DNA from: Cepaea nemoralis
Taxonomy: Eukaryota > Mollusca > Gastropoda > Stylommatophora > Helicidae
DNA length: 64,000 nucleotides
Assembly (NCBI GenBank): GCA_014155875.1
Contig: JACEFZ010015048.1
Location: forward strand, 124,001-188,000
Direction: 5' to 3'
Part shown: positions 1-8,282 of the stretch, in pieces
Position numbering within the stretch: the first letter of the stretch is position 1
Layout of the letters: each line of letters starts with the position of its first letter
Notes under the pieces: model-generated
Databases searched by the model: none
What the model was told of the DNA's origin: nothing
What the model saw: the letters and a program-made list of their open reading frames with translations, nothing else
Made by a program: the position numbers and the translations under genes

Positions 1-156
1 CTAAAAGCGAATCCAACACGACAGCGTATGTACTGTTGGAGGAATACCGATGGAGAGTGGACCCACTACCACCCCCCAGGGGTTTGGTGCAACTACCAAA
101 GATTTGATGAGTCGCGCAGGGGACGTCGTCGTATTATAATGCACCACCGCAAGTGA
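1..156 (+). CDS. possible 3' end of an unidentified Polinton gene
   Basis: Frame 1 is open from the first base to a TGA at 154-156 and gives 51 residues with several Trp, Cys and Arg (for example MYCWRNTDGEW). It ends 32 bases before the next gene on the same strand, a spacing typical of this element. No family is recognised. A chance open frame of this length is possible, so it is only a candidate fragment of a gene that begins outside the window. Confidence 0.22.
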   Translation, partial: LKANPTRQRMYCWRNTDGEWTHYHPPGVWCNYQRFDESRRGRRRIIMHHRK

Positions 157-188
157 ATTAGAGCTACAACCTCCCAGGGTATATCAAG

Positions 189-573
189 ATGAATGGTTGT
201 GAGTGGCTCAAAGTCGGCACAGAGCTGCGCTGCGGTCGGCCTTGCGTTGGTCTTTTCTGTTCAAGGCACAATGCACAAGCGAAGCGGGGCGTGGACCATA
301 GAAGAGTGTATATTCTGTGAGAGGGGGGTTAAGCGTCCTTATGAGATGTGTGAGCGTTGTACACTAGACGTCTTCCATAGGATGATTAGGAAGTTTGAGA
401 GGAAGACCGACATCAAGCTGCTTCCATATAGAGGTATGAAACTGGATGGTGTTTCAGAGACATGCCTACTTGCCAATGGTTCAAGAGTCCCACAACATTT
501 TGTGGAAAGCCCTCAAGACGACGCTTTTGCGACTATCATCTCCGGATCATCCGACGCCAAGGCAGAAGAATAG
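189..573 (+). CDS. zinc-knuckle protein, left copy 1, frameshifted
   Basis: An ATG at 189 opens a frame starting MNGCEWL, with Cys and His pairs (CGRPC, FCSRH), that reaches a stop just after 310. A second frame, open to 573, carries the matching second half with CIFC and CERC pairs. The gene at 992 has both halves in one frame (CKWL, CRGEFC-KH, then CTIC and CHTC), so this copy has lost its frame by an indel between about 270 and 315. It is one of three related small proteins in the element. The Cys/His pattern suggests two metal-binding clusters. Function is unknown, and nucleic-acid binding is an inference only. The start was chosen because the paralogues also begin with an N-C-x-WL motif right after Met. 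Confidence 0.6.
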
Positions 574-991
574 GTGGGGGAACTATAATCATTCATACTC
601 CTTGGGGTTGGAGGTCCTTAGGAGTTCCACCAGACTGTTTGGAAACAATCGCTGAGGAGGATGTGTAGAACGGGTGAATGTCTAGCCTGTCAATTTGAAG
701 CTGACTGGGATAGTGAACCGTGGAGCGGCGATGTATCGGTGGCTGCACGATGTATGGTTCTGCAACATACCTTTTCACTCTGGATAAATCCAAACTTGCG
801 CGCCAGTCAACACACTTCCGCTTAAAACGATCACGCCGGATGTAGCGTGACTGAACGGAGCAAGCGTGATCGTTTTGTTTCTGCGTGACAAGTTTTATGA
901 GCCGCGCGAGCGGGACAATTTTTTTCTCGGTAAGAAAATTGCGCGGCCCAGAGCGGAGTTCAGAATTAGAGACTAGCGACTCAAACTTAAA
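574..991. other. spacer with no recognised gene
   Basis: This 418-base stretch separates two zinc-knuckle genes. A 54-codon plus-strand frame at 661-825 (starting MCRTGECLAC) has a Cys pair and could be a short gene or a remnant, but nothing else supports it. The open minus-strand frame at 593-1081 overlaps the well-supported gene at 992 and is taken as a shadow. Nothing else is recognised. Confidence 0.4.
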
Positions 992-1279
992 ATGAAGAAT
1001 TGTAAGTGGCTTGTGCAAGAAGGGGCCTCGATCCGGTGCGATCGCAGGTGCCGTGGTGAGTTCTGCTACAAACACCTCCAACTACTTAAAAAGGGTAGGA
1101 ATGTGTTTGGGTGCACTATCTGTAATACAGTAGTACAGCAACCATTCGATATATGCCACACTTGTGATAGTGAACTAGCTGAGCGCTATGTGGCTCTGAC
1201 AAGAGATTTGCCAGTAGACGATCCCTTGGAGAAATTCATCGAGGTGAAAGAGGCTATGAAAAAAGAGCGCGCTATCTAG
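992..1279 (+). CDS. zinc-knuckle protein, left copy 2, intact
   Basis: A 95-residue protein with N-terminal NCKWL, then CDRRC, GEFCYKH, CTIC and CHTC, so two probable metal sites of Cys/His type, followed by an acidic and basic helical tail. It is the intact member of a three-gene family in this element (copy 1 at 189-573 is broken; copy 3 at 14060-14338 lies at the other end on the opposite strand). It ends 4 bases from the convergent gene at 1284. The family is not one I can name. A role as a small regulatory or nucleic-acid-binding protein is inference from the cysteine pattern. Confidence 0.75.
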   Translation: MKNCKWLVQEGASIRCDRRCRGEFCYKHLQLLKKGRNVFGCTICNTVVQQPFDICHTCDSELAERYVALTRDLPVDDPLEKFIEVKEAMKKERAI

Positions 1280-1283
1280 CGGG

Positions 1284-1799
1284 CTATTTAGCAGGCGGGC
1301 TTCTGGCTGGTGGGGTGAAGTCAGTAAGCTCTTTTTTCTGGTGCAAGTCGGCAGAAAGTTTGCGCCGAATTTCAGCCTGCTGTTGTCGAAATTTCACTGA
1401 TTCATTCAGAATTAATTTAAATTCCGCATCAGAAATTTCCTGGTCCTGCAAGGCCGCCGAGACAAGATCGGAGATTGTTGAAAGTTTCGTTTCAACCAAA
1501 ATCCTGATTTCGTCATGCTTCTTGGCTTTAAGTGCACATCTGCGGGTCACCAACTTGCCGGCCGCCCCCAATAGCCCACATACGAGAGCGCCTATCTCTA
1601 GACCGAAGACGACTGGGACTGCAATAGCTGTTGACAGAAGTCCCACACTCACCGTAATCAGTGCTGTATCAATCCCATCCAAGACATTCACAATCCGATG
1701 GTACTTCTTATACAATAGAGACCGTTTTTCATGCTCAACCTCCAAACTCTTCTGTAGTCTAGTGATCTCTTGAAGACGAAAGGTCTGGTCGGGCGCCAT
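1284..1799 (-). CDS. coiled-coil protein with central hydrophobic hairpin, conserved in Polintons
   Basis: 171 residues from the ATG at 1799; a GTG 15 bases upstream is a less likely start. Residues about 5-45 are charged and helical (EITRLQKSLEVEHEKR). Residues about 50-85 are hydrophobic with Gly (LITVSVGLLSTAIAVPVVFG, then a second stretch), which fits two membrane-inserting helices. The C-terminal half is again charged, with the SDAEFKLIL type of motif. Proteins of this layout (coil, Gly-rich hydrophobic pair, coil) recur in invertebrate Polintons, and their role is unknown. It is the last gene of the minus-strand block, 23 bases after the fibre-like gene. The C-terminus is Pro/Lys rich. 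Confidence 0.72.
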   Translation of the reverse strand: MAPDQTFRLQEITRLQKSLEVEHEKRSLLYKKYHRIVNVLDGIDTALITVSVGLLSTAIAVPVVFGLEIGALVCGLLGAAGKLVTRRCALKAKKHDEIRILVETKLSTISDLVSAALQDQEISDAEFKLILNESVKFRQQQAEIRRKLSADLHQKKELTDFTPPARSPPAK

Positions 1800-1822
1800 T
1801 GTATAGTAGTGCACCTATATAT

Positions 1823-2737
1823 TCAATTCGTAGTGATACGTTTTGAATCCTCCTCAGTGACAGGGTTGATGGTATACAAAAGTTTTATAAGATGAACCCA
1901 CGGTGAAACCTTAACTTCTCTCAGATTGATGGTATCAACACCCCTAGCATCCTTAAGTATGTTTACTGCAATTCGGTCATCAGTAACTTCCACTTTTCCA
2001 CCGAAAGTAACAATAACCCAACCCACCGCCTCGCGAGCTAGAGATTTTACTTGAAGGCCTGGCATAACATCCCCCCAATTTGTAAAAGGCCCATCCTTAA
2101 GAAGGAGCTTGATATATAGTTTGCTCCCTGGGATAGGACGATCGATATATTCAGGCGGGGGCCGGCTGTTCACCTCCAAACTAAGGGTGTAAACCTTATC
2201 ATCACCTTTAAGGTAGAACTGACCTACCTCATAGCCTACATATACTCCATCAGTGAAGCTAAGTATGCATGGCAGTACTCCCATATTTGAAAGGTAAATG
2301 GGTTTATTATTTGAGCACCCAAGATAGGGACTTTTTACCTCAAACCACAACACCCAATCACCACCGAATCGGTCTTGTATATATGTTTTTGTAGCATTCC
2401 AGAAGGTCTTACCCAAAGACTGGGTATTTAACAGCGCAGCTCTATGTTGCACATCAACATATTTTTTAGTGGCCACATCTTGCTCCCCAACCGGTTCAGC
2501 GACATTGGTGATTCTATGGGTACCCATATTGAGTTCCTCTGTCATCGTTCCCCGTTTAGAGAGCCGCTCCGTAAAACCACGCGTAGCGGCATCACTAGGT
2601 CCCGAAGGCTCCCCCACATTAGTGAGGCGAAACCCACCCATGGATAGTGTACCTTGCATAGTGTCCCCATACTTGCTCACAAGCCCAGCTCGGCTGAGCT
2701 GGACAACTGTACCTCCGTTGCACTTTCCAACAGACAT
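1823..2737 (-). CDS. fibre-like protein with phage-tail-type repeats
   Basis: A 304-residue protein. Residues about 24-95 contain two copies of a module of the form GDTMQG-TLSMGGFRLTNVGEP-DAATRGF and TMTEEL-NMGTHRITNVAEP-DVATKKYVD. This module is a hallmark of bacteriophage tail fibres and of fibre-type proteins of some eukaryotic DNA viruses, where it forms a trimeric shaft. The rest (about 100-304) is predicted beta-rich, with Trp and Gly, and has no recognised family; it would fit a C-terminal receptor-binding head. The ATG lies 3 bases from the protease stop, so the genes are tightly linked. The likely role is attachment at the capsid vertex. This is inferred from the repeats and the position in the capsid gene block. 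Confidence 0.8.
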   Translation of the reverse strand: MSVGKCNGGTVVQLSRAGLVSKYGDTMQGTLSMGGFRLTNVGEPSGPSDAATRGFTERLSKRGTMTEELNMGTHRITNVAEPVGEQDVATKKYVDVQHRAALLNTQSLGKTFWNATKTYIQDRFGGDWVLWFEVKSPYLGCSNNKPIYLSNMGVLPCILSFTDGVYVGYEVGQFYLKGDDKVYTLSLEVNSRPPPEYIDRPIPGSKLYIKLLLKDGPFTNWGDVMPGLQVKSLAREAVGWVIVTFGGKVEVTDDRIAVNILKDARGVDTINLREVKVSPWVHLIKLLYTINPVTEEDSKRITTN

Positions 2738-2740
2738 GGT

Positions 2741-3112
2741 CTATACCATACGCAGTATTATGTCTTCAAATTGCTGCCCGCCCGCCAGCCCACGAAGCAC
2801 ATGAAGACATAAATGACCACAGATCACATCGTCTGCCTTCTGCAACTGAAAAGTTTGGGTGCGCACGGGGCACCCTAGATAATCCAGGATCTCCTGGGGT
2901 GGGTCAAGCCCGAAACTATCGAAGTAAACTGCCATAGGCCCCGCCTTGTAATAAGCCACCCAGTGGGTCCCCTCACCCTCTGACGAGTCTAGATTGACAA
3001 TCCCACATTCCGGGCTGTGTAGAGCTGCGGGAAGACCATCGCGCATAAACACACCGCGGAAGTGGGGTATATCCTTAGCCACCTTCTCAATATCAAAGTT
3101 GCTTAATGCTTC
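2741..3112 (-). CDS. adenain-like cysteine protease (capsid maturation), start unresolved
   Basis: The frame carries a C5/Ulp1-type triad: His in THWVAYY, Asp in YFDSFG, and Cys in the CGHLC motif, with Gln residues (FQLQ) upstream that can form the oxyanion hole. The ligand-like start HFRGVF and the overall length near 115-125 residues are normal for Polinton and adenovirus maturation proteases, which cleave capsid and core precursors during assembly. No ATG is in frame at the expected N-terminus. The frame runs back without a stop into the end of the upstream core gene, through GAA at 3112, where an A AAA AAG heptamer sits. Start options are a -1 ribosomal slip, a non-AUG codon (GTG at 3082) or a lost start codon. 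Confidence 0.85.
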   Translation of the reverse strand, partial: EALSNFDIEKVAKDIPHFRGVFMRDGLPAALHSPECGIVNLDSSEGEGTHWVAYYKAGPMAVYFDSFGLDPPQEILDYLGCPVRTQTFQLQKADDVICGHLCLHVLRGLAGGQQFEDIILRMV

Positions 3113-3762
3113 TTTTTTTTCATCCCCTTACCACCTCTAGCCAGGTACACACCCTTACCCCCCACCCCCAGCATGTCCCTAAGACCAGGTTGGTTGGCCA
3201 ACACCAACTTCAAAATATCCTCTCCTAAACCCCCCAGCTGAGGCCGCCCGGCCAACTTCATAACATCCTCCCCTAAACCCTGACCCTTCCTCGGGCGGCC
3301 AAACTGCTCAATACTGCGAGACACACCACCCACTTCACGCATCACCCTACCCAGAAGGTCATCCCCAAAACCCCGACCCTCCATCGCCCGGTTATGACGA
3401 GCCTGATCAACTGCCTGTGCCACACCAGCAGCTCCGCCCATCAACCCCCCCAATCCACCCAACCAGGGGAGCGCCTTAGCCAAGAGAGGGATCACAGCCC
3501 CCAAGGCGGGGAAAAACCCACCCACCTTAACCATCTTTTTGATCTGGCTCTTCGAGAAGACCAGCTCAGCCCCAGAACCCACCGCCACATTCTTCTTAAT
3601 GTGGTTAATCTGACGTTGGGTCAGGCCGACTTTATCAGCACCGTGCAGCTGCCCCACACTCAGACGTAGGGTGGCACCAGTGCCGTCTTTCGCCGCCTTG
3701 ACCAACGTCTCTTTCTGCCCCGGAGAGAGGCTCAGCCCATATGATACCAGCGCCATAGTCAT
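3103..3762 (-). CDS. core/membrane-active virion protein (adenovirus pX/pVI-type position)
   Basis: 219 residues. The N-terminal third (YGLSLSPGQKETL, LRLSVGQLHGADKVGLTQ, RQINHIKKN) is a motif series seen again and again in Polinton gene sets. About residues 78-115 are hydrophobic and Gly rich (FFPALGAVIPLLAKALPW), fitting an amphipathic or membrane-lytic segment. The C-terminal part repeats a G-x-GLGEDxxK unit three times and ends in a run of Lys. The basic tail and the place between protease and major capsid genes match minor core or lytic proteins cut by the viral protease. It ends on an A-rich stretch overlapping the protease frame. The exact role is inference. Confidence 0.75.
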   Translation of the reverse strand: MTMALVSYGLSLSPGQKETLVKAAKDGTGATLRLSVGQLHGADKVGLTQRQINHIKKNVAVGSGAELVFSKSQIKKMVKVGGFFPALGAVIPLLAKALPWLGGLGGLMGGAAGVAQAVDQARHNRAMEGRGFGDDLLGRVMREVGGVSRSIEQFGRPRKGQGLGEDVMKLAGRPQLGGLGEDILKLVLANQPGLRDMLGVGGKGVYLARGGKGMKKKKH

Positions 3763-3781
3763 TTCACTATATCTCTAGTGT

Positions 3782-5138
3782 TTAATTCAAGACTGTAGTA
3801 AACTTCCTGCCGTCAGATTCTAAGAACAGAGACTTATCTGCAATGACCACAGCGAAAGCCTTGGTGTCTGCAGGCACAGCAACATCGAACTCCACCTTGA
3901 GAGTGATAGCTTGAACAGCGTTCTTAATAGCCTCAGACTGGGCCCGCAAATCAATAACATGTATGGGGTAGAGGGCCACGAAATCTATAGGACTCACCAG
4001 GTTGGACGACTCCCGGCTGGTAATACCATAGAACGCCTCCTTGAAGTCTGCAAAAGCTTTGTAGGCCCGAGAGGTTCTATACTCAGCGAAGTTGACATTC
4101 AGATCCACTAGGGGGTAGCGTGCGCTGTTGATCAGGGCGTGAATATTCTTCACCCGCACATGATCAAATATGGCATTGTTCTTCGTCTGATCATTTTCAC
4201 GAGCTGTTTGAAAAGCCACCAGGATCCACCGAGGCTTCTCTGTTTGGGATTTAACTCCCAACTGCCAGGTGAAGGATGTGGACTGTGGCACTGCCAAACT
4301 ATCACACTGTAAGGCGCGGAAAGCCACAGGCACTCTAACTTTATTCTCTATCAGAGTCATCAGCGAGCTCATATAGGTCAGAGAGGGAATAACGTGAGGC
4401 ATCATCCAGGCAATCTTAGACAGTTCAATCCTACCCTCTGGTGGGGGGACCACAGCGGATACGGCGGCTCTACCTTCCGCGGCGGGCACAGCCGCCCGCG
4501 TGAAACTACTGCGATGGATGGCCTGAGCATCGTTCTGGCGATCTAGCAGTAGGGACTGCTTGACGCCATAGAGCACCTTCTGATAATCATTACAAAACCC
4601 AAAGAAGTATTTGAGTGGGACACAGAAACTGAACGTGCCCGGAGATTGGAGGTTTACTCATAATGATAAGCTGCCGCCTTTCCCAACCCGCATTCCCTAC
4701 CGCAGCAGCCCCCGCATCTGAGTCCTTATACCAACACATATTGAGGCCTTCGCCCCAAGCAAAGTCCGCCCCACACGACAGAAGGGTCATCATAGTGGTG
4801 GCCTGCCCAGGATATGACACATCATCGATGGTGTTGTTGTTGAGTTGGTAACGTATTTTGTTGAACATGAACGCGACCGCGTTGTTAACCAAAGCCACCA
4901 GACTATTCGCATCATAGTATTCCTCTCGAAACGATCTGAGCCGGCCTTCTACAAGAAGATAGCTCTTGGAAGGGCAAGTGAAGGCATCCTGAGCGTGTAT
5001 ATCAATCTGGATAGTGGTATTCTGGTTGAGAGCGGCAGGGTTCTGTGACTCATACTCCCGATACTCAAAGGATTCAATACCTTCATCAACATGCACAGGC
5101 TCGGTAATTTCAAGCATAGAAGTGCGGAGCTCGTCCAT
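3782..5138 (-). CDS. major capsid protein (double jelly roll), frameshifted
   Basis: Two adjacent minus-strand frames make one capsid gene of about 450 codons, the usual size for Polinton hexon-like proteins. The N-terminal part begins at the ATG at 5138 (MDELRTSML) and holds the typical early strand pattern with IQIDIHAQDAFTCPS. The C-terminal part, open to 3782, holds the second jelly roll (SFTWQLGVKS, PRWILVAFQT). The frame changes between about 4640 and 4665, consistent with a single-base indel, because sequence typical of the family resumes in the other frame straight after. The product builds the pseudo-hexagonal capsomers of an icosahedral shell. As it stands this copy cannot give a full product without correction. 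Confidence 0.88.
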
Positions 5139-5145
5139 GGTGATA

Positions 5146-5568
5146 TTATAAACGTCTAGACTTATCTCTAATTGTCTTGAAACCTCCACCTCGGCTGGCG
5201 ATGTCCAGCGACTCCAGACTGGGGGGTTGGACAGCGAGCTCGGGCTGGACAACGAGCTCGGGCTGGACAGCGAGCCGCTTCAAAACTTCAGCGCTCTTAG
5301 CTGTGAGTTCCCTCTTCAGCTGGGGCGGCAAAGGCTTGAGTGCGTCCACCAGCTTCTTGGCAGCCGCGCCTGCGGAGGCCACAGACTCCGTCGTCTTGGC
5401 CACATTCCTAACTAAGGGGCTGCCAACAAATTTGGCAACTTTACTGACAGCGCTGGGTATCACCTTAGCACCTGAAGAGACCAAACTTCCAACCGCCCGA
5501 GCTGCCGAGCCCAACCAATCGAACATCCCCCCACCTACCAACCTCCGACGTCTTGGGAAAACATACAT
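5146..5568 (-). CDS. small basic virion protein, pVI-like
   Basis: 140 residues with a basic N-terminus (PRRRRLVGGG), then an amphipathic Ala/Val/Ser/Lys-rich helix region (residues about 15-80, with MFDWLGSAARAVGSLV at its head) and a Pro/Glu/Leu tail containing three tandem VQPEL-type repeats (about 98-115). The GG near residue 13 resembles a protease maturation site. It sits between the penton-like and major capsid genes, 2 and 7 bases from them. Small amphipathic proteins in this position are likened to adenovirus pVI, which links the capsid interior to the genome and disrupts membranes. That comparison rests on layout, not on a clear sequence match. Confidence 0.66.
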   Translation of the reverse strand: MYVFPRRRRLVGGGMFDWLGSAARAVGSLVSSGAKVIPSAVSKVAKFVGSPLVRNVAKTTESVASAGAAAKKLVDALKPLPPQLKRELTAKSAEVLKRLAVQPELVVQPELAVQPPSLESLDIASRGGGFKTIRDKSRRL

Positions 5569-5570
5569 GG

Positions 5571-6368
5571 TTACACACTGCGAATATGTAGCCTTATAGT
5601 TATTTGCTCACCTCTAAAGTTTAATTGCACACCGTCTTGGTCAGTCAACCAGACGCGTATGCCGTGTATACTACCAGCTTGGGAGATGGGGAGGTAGACA
5701 GCAGTTCTGGGAGACTCTAAGATCTTATAGCCTGGGCACACGTTGGGGAAGAATGAGTAGATGGTGGGGTGGGATCCCCCACCGAGGTAAGACCCACTCA
5801 CCACATTGCAATTGACTAGAATGCTATTCACGTGGAAGATGTCTATTGGTTTCTCCCCTTCTTTATAGCCCTTAGTCAGTATTTGTGGGTCGAACCCCAG
5901 GATTTTGCGCAAAGTTGAAGCACCCATATCAACCTCATAGTCGGGGCTGGTTATCTTTACAAAAGCTCGAAGGGTTGAAGGGTTGGGTCCTATGGCGATG
6001 TAATACTTCTCCTCGGCCTTCTCATCCCAATCCTTGGCCTCCTCCATCTTTCTTTGAATCTCTCTATTGATCTGGGCGAGCTCATAGGCCCCCTCTTCTA
6101 TAGTGATGGTTTTCCACTCCTTCTTCCCCACACGGTAGACGAAAGTATTGTTGGTGGAGTTAACATTGCTGATGGAGTTGTAGGTCTCTAGATTCAGCAA
6201 GGCCAGCTCGTATGACTTCTGAGGGTCAAGGTACAGCGCTGGGGAGTAGTAGGTTGTCCAGTCGCTTTTATCCGACGTTACCACCAGGGACATATTCTCC
6301 TTCGGTGCGAGTCGCACCTCCATCGCTGCGAGCCGGTCGCGGATGTCCTTCAACACTTGAAGCTCCAT
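5571..6368 (-). CDS. minor capsid protein (penton-like, single jelly roll)
   Basis: 265 residues. After a short helical start (LKDIRDRLAAMEVRL), the segment DWTTYYSPALYLDPQKSYELAL and the closing strand FRGEQITIRLHIR are the recognisable ends of the Polinton minor capsid fold. The middle has a charged helix (EIQRKMEEAKDWDEKAEEKYY) and the IPV-like GASTLRKILGFD stretch that often follows. The single jelly roll forms pentamers at the icosahedral vertices. The ORF is intact. It follows the 389-codon gene by 2 bases and precedes the pVI-like gene by 2 bases, so all three are probably expressed as one unit. Confidence 0.85.
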   Translation of the reverse strand: MELQVLKDIRDRLAAMEVRLAPKENMSLVVTSDKSDWTTYYSPALYLDPQKSYELALLNLETYNSISNVNSTNNTFVYRVGKKEWKTITIEEGAYELAQINREIQRKMEEAKDWDEKAEEKYYIAIGPNPSTLRAFVKITSPDYEVDMGASTLRKILGFDPQILTKGYKEGEKPIDIFHVNSILVNCNVVSGSYLGGGSHPTIYSFFPNVCPGYKILESPRTAVYLPISQAGSIHGIRVWLTDQDGVQLNFRGEQITIRLHIRSV

Positions 6369-6370
6369 GT

Positions 6371-7537
6371 TTAATGAACAAAGATTCTTCTGTTCAACTT
6401 GATGACCTGTTCCGTAGAGACCACTCCACTGCGCATAAGCTCATCCAGTATCGCAGATATTTCTGTGTCAACACCTGTATTCCCCGCCTCCTTTGAGGCC
6501 ACTAACAAGGCTAGGCGCTCCACCAGAGTGTTGGGGTCGTTGTAGTATAATACACCACTACCTCGGATTAGTCCGTATTTTTCCCCTTTTTTGTTATAGA
6601 CTGGTATTTTGGCAAGTTGGGCCAGCCGGCTAAATGTCTCAATAGCCTGTGGGGTGTATTGTCTTGTTTTGACGAACCGCTTGGTTAGGAGATCGTACAG
6701 CGTCTCATCTGCTGGAGCCGACAATACTAGGGTGTCCCCATCAAAAGCTTGCAACCGGCCCGCAGCCAGAGCTGCGGGATCAATAGTTAGGGTGCCGAAT
6801 TTGCTCCCTCGGAGTTTCAACCCATTCCCACGGACGATAACCTCTTGTCGATTGTCCAATATAGTTTTAACACGCTCCCTGAATGCTTGTATAGCTGCAA
6901 TATCTCCATCTATTTGTTCAATCTCTACCCTAGTGACGCCGACCCTCCTCTTCTTCCCCCCAAGTGTGTTTGAATTGAGTTTTGCGGTGCTATCAAGGAT
7001 GCTGCGAAGTGCATCATCCGACTCATCGAGGAGCGTGCTAGGCATTGGGTACTTATATTTCCCACTAATGATTTCCCCGTCCAAGCCCTGATCTACATCA
7101 ATTATAATAGGTCCTGAAGGGGGTTCTGGGGCTATGGCCTCTGCTGCTCTGGCCTCCTCTGCTCTGGCCTCCTCTGCTCTGGCCTCCTCCAGGGCTCTGG
7201 CTCTGTCCTCAATGGCCCTGTTCAATGCCACAATGGCCTGAGCTAACTCGTTAGCTTGTTTGTTTGTCTGTCTAGCCAATTCACTGGTCTGTTTGTCCGC
7301 TATTTGAGCCAACTCACCGGTCTGAGCTTTGACCATTTGGCTTATTGCCCCCGTTTGTTGCGCTGACCTATCTGCTACAGTTTTAGTAATTGGTGTGAAG
7401 AGTTTGGCTGCCTCCTGTTGTAAATCTGCTTCTCCCACCCTCTCCGCCAGAAACCGCTGCTTCAGGCGGTCCCGACGCGCTAGATAATCCTTCACAAAGG
7501 CGTTACGCTTTGTTTGGTTAGTCACATCAGCCCACAT
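6371..7537 (-). CDS. coiled-coil structural protein conserved in Polintons, function unknown
   Basis: 388 residues from the ATG at 7537 (MWADVTNQTKRNAFVKDYL); a longer frame to 7621 overlaps the ATPase and is less likely. Residues about 10-60 carry the recurrent KRNAFVKDYLARRDRLKQRF start found in many Polinton gene sets. Residues about 60-140 are long heptad-like helices rich in Gln, Ala and Glu, including three AEEAR repeats. The C-terminal half is globular (ETLYDLLTKRF, YGLIRGSGVLYYND). Its position between ATPase and penton genes argues for a virion or assembly role. I cannot name a function. The ORF is intact. Confidence 0.75.
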   Translation of the reverse strand: MWADVTNQTKRNAFVKDYLARRDRLKQRFLAERVGEADLQQEAAKLFTPITKTVADRSAQQTGAISQMVKAQTGELAQIADKQTSELARQTNKQANELAQAIVALNRAIEDRARALEEARAEEARAEEARAAEAIAPEPPSGPIIIDVDQGLDGEIISGKYKYPMPSTLLDESDDALRSILDSTAKLNSNTLGGKKRRVGVTRVEIEQIDGDIAAIQAFRERVKTILDNRQEVIVRGNGLKLRGSKFGTLTIDPAALAAGRLQAFDGDTLVLSAPADETLYDLLTKRFVKTRQYTPQAIETFSRLAQLAKIPVYNKKGEKYGLIRGSGVLYYNDPNTLVERLALLVASKEAGNTGVDTEISAILDELMRSGVVSTEQVIKLNRRIFVH

Positions 7538-7565
7538 GTTGTTGCTATCACAATGACATATATAT

Positions 7566-8249
7566 CTAAATAGAAGACTTTGGGATATAGAACCGATCGA
7601 ACCCACATCGGTATTTACCATCGTGGGCCTTGCTGGTCAGGTCGATTGCAGCGAAACCGTAAGGTTTGCTAGTACACTCTATGAAGAACTCCCTGAATTC
7701 ATCAAAGGGCATATCACCACCAACATAGGAATCGTGGATGGCGCGCAGGTTCTTCGTGTCTTGGTTGAAGATCACCAATAGATTGGCATTGTCACGGATG
7801 GCCTGCTTGGGAATTCTGAAGAAGCTCTGGGTTAGGTAGAATGTGTCGGCACCGCCGTGCCGGCCCTGGCAGAAGTACTTCTCGATCGGTCCCTGCTTCT
7901 CCAGCATGACATCGTCAAAGACCATGACAGCTCTCTCTTCAGGGTTCAGGTCCTCAACGGGGATGATGTCTTCGGCTGAGCTATGACAGGAGGCAATATT
8001 TTGCCCCGCAACCTCCCCAACAGACTCGGCCCAATCCTGGAGGAACTGGTACTTGTCCTGTCCCAAAGACTTCGAGTACAGGTGCAGTCGGTCATAGTTT
8101 AGGTAGCCCGGCTTCAGTAGTAGGTTGAGCATCATGTTTGTTTTTCCGCACCCCGATGGCCCGCACACAACACAACGAACGGTGTCCGGCAGCAGCCAGT
8201 GGTGGTGGTGGCGGGCTTTGTCCTCAAGGTCGAAGTTGGTTATCTCCAT
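7566..8249 (-). CDS. FtsK/HerA-type genome packaging ATPase
   Basis: 227 residues from the ATG at 8249 (MEITNFDLED). Residues 30-38 form the Walker A loop (GPSGCGKTN), residues about 108-114 the Walker B strand (VMVFDDV), and TFYLTQSFFRIPKQ near 140-155 holds the conserved Gln-containing sensor region of A32-like ATPases. The enzyme pumps DNA into preformed capsids using ATP. The frame stays open up to 8429, but that part overlaps the divergent gene at 8283, so the shorter start is preferred. The ORF is intact and heads the minus-strand morphogenesis block. Confidence 0.92.
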   Translation of the reverse strand: MEITNFDLEDKARHHHHWLLPDTVRCVVCGPSGCGKTNMMLNLLLKPGYLNYDRLHLYSKSLGQDKYQFLQDWAESVGEVAGQNIASCHSSAEDIIPVEDLNPEERAVMVFDDVMLEKQGPIEKYFCQGRHGGADTFYLTQSFFRIPKQAIRDNANLLVIFNQDTKNLRAIHDSYVGGDMPFDEFREFFIECTSKPYGFAAIDLTSKAHDGKYRCGFDRFYIPKSSI

Positions 8250-8282
8250 TTTAAATATATACATATTTGCAATATCTTCAAT
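8250..8282. promoter_or_regulatory. AT-rich divergent intergenic region, candidate bidirectional promoter
   Basis: Only 33 bases separate the starts of the packaging ATPase (minus) and the phospholipase gene (plus). The spacer is almost wholly A/T, with TATATACATAT and AATATCTTCAATAT stretches. Similar TATAT motifs precede the starts at 8830, 9065, 1799 and 189. A shared AT-rich viral promoter element is inferred from these recurrences only. Confidence 0.4.

Noticed and set aside
593..1081. 162-codon minus-strand frame
   Set aside because: It overlaps the well-supported zinc-knuckle gene at 992 and has no recognisable motif.
3782..5252. Two separate capsid genes
   Set aside because: The two frames are the two halves of one double-jelly-roll protein, with family-like sequence continuing across a single frame change.
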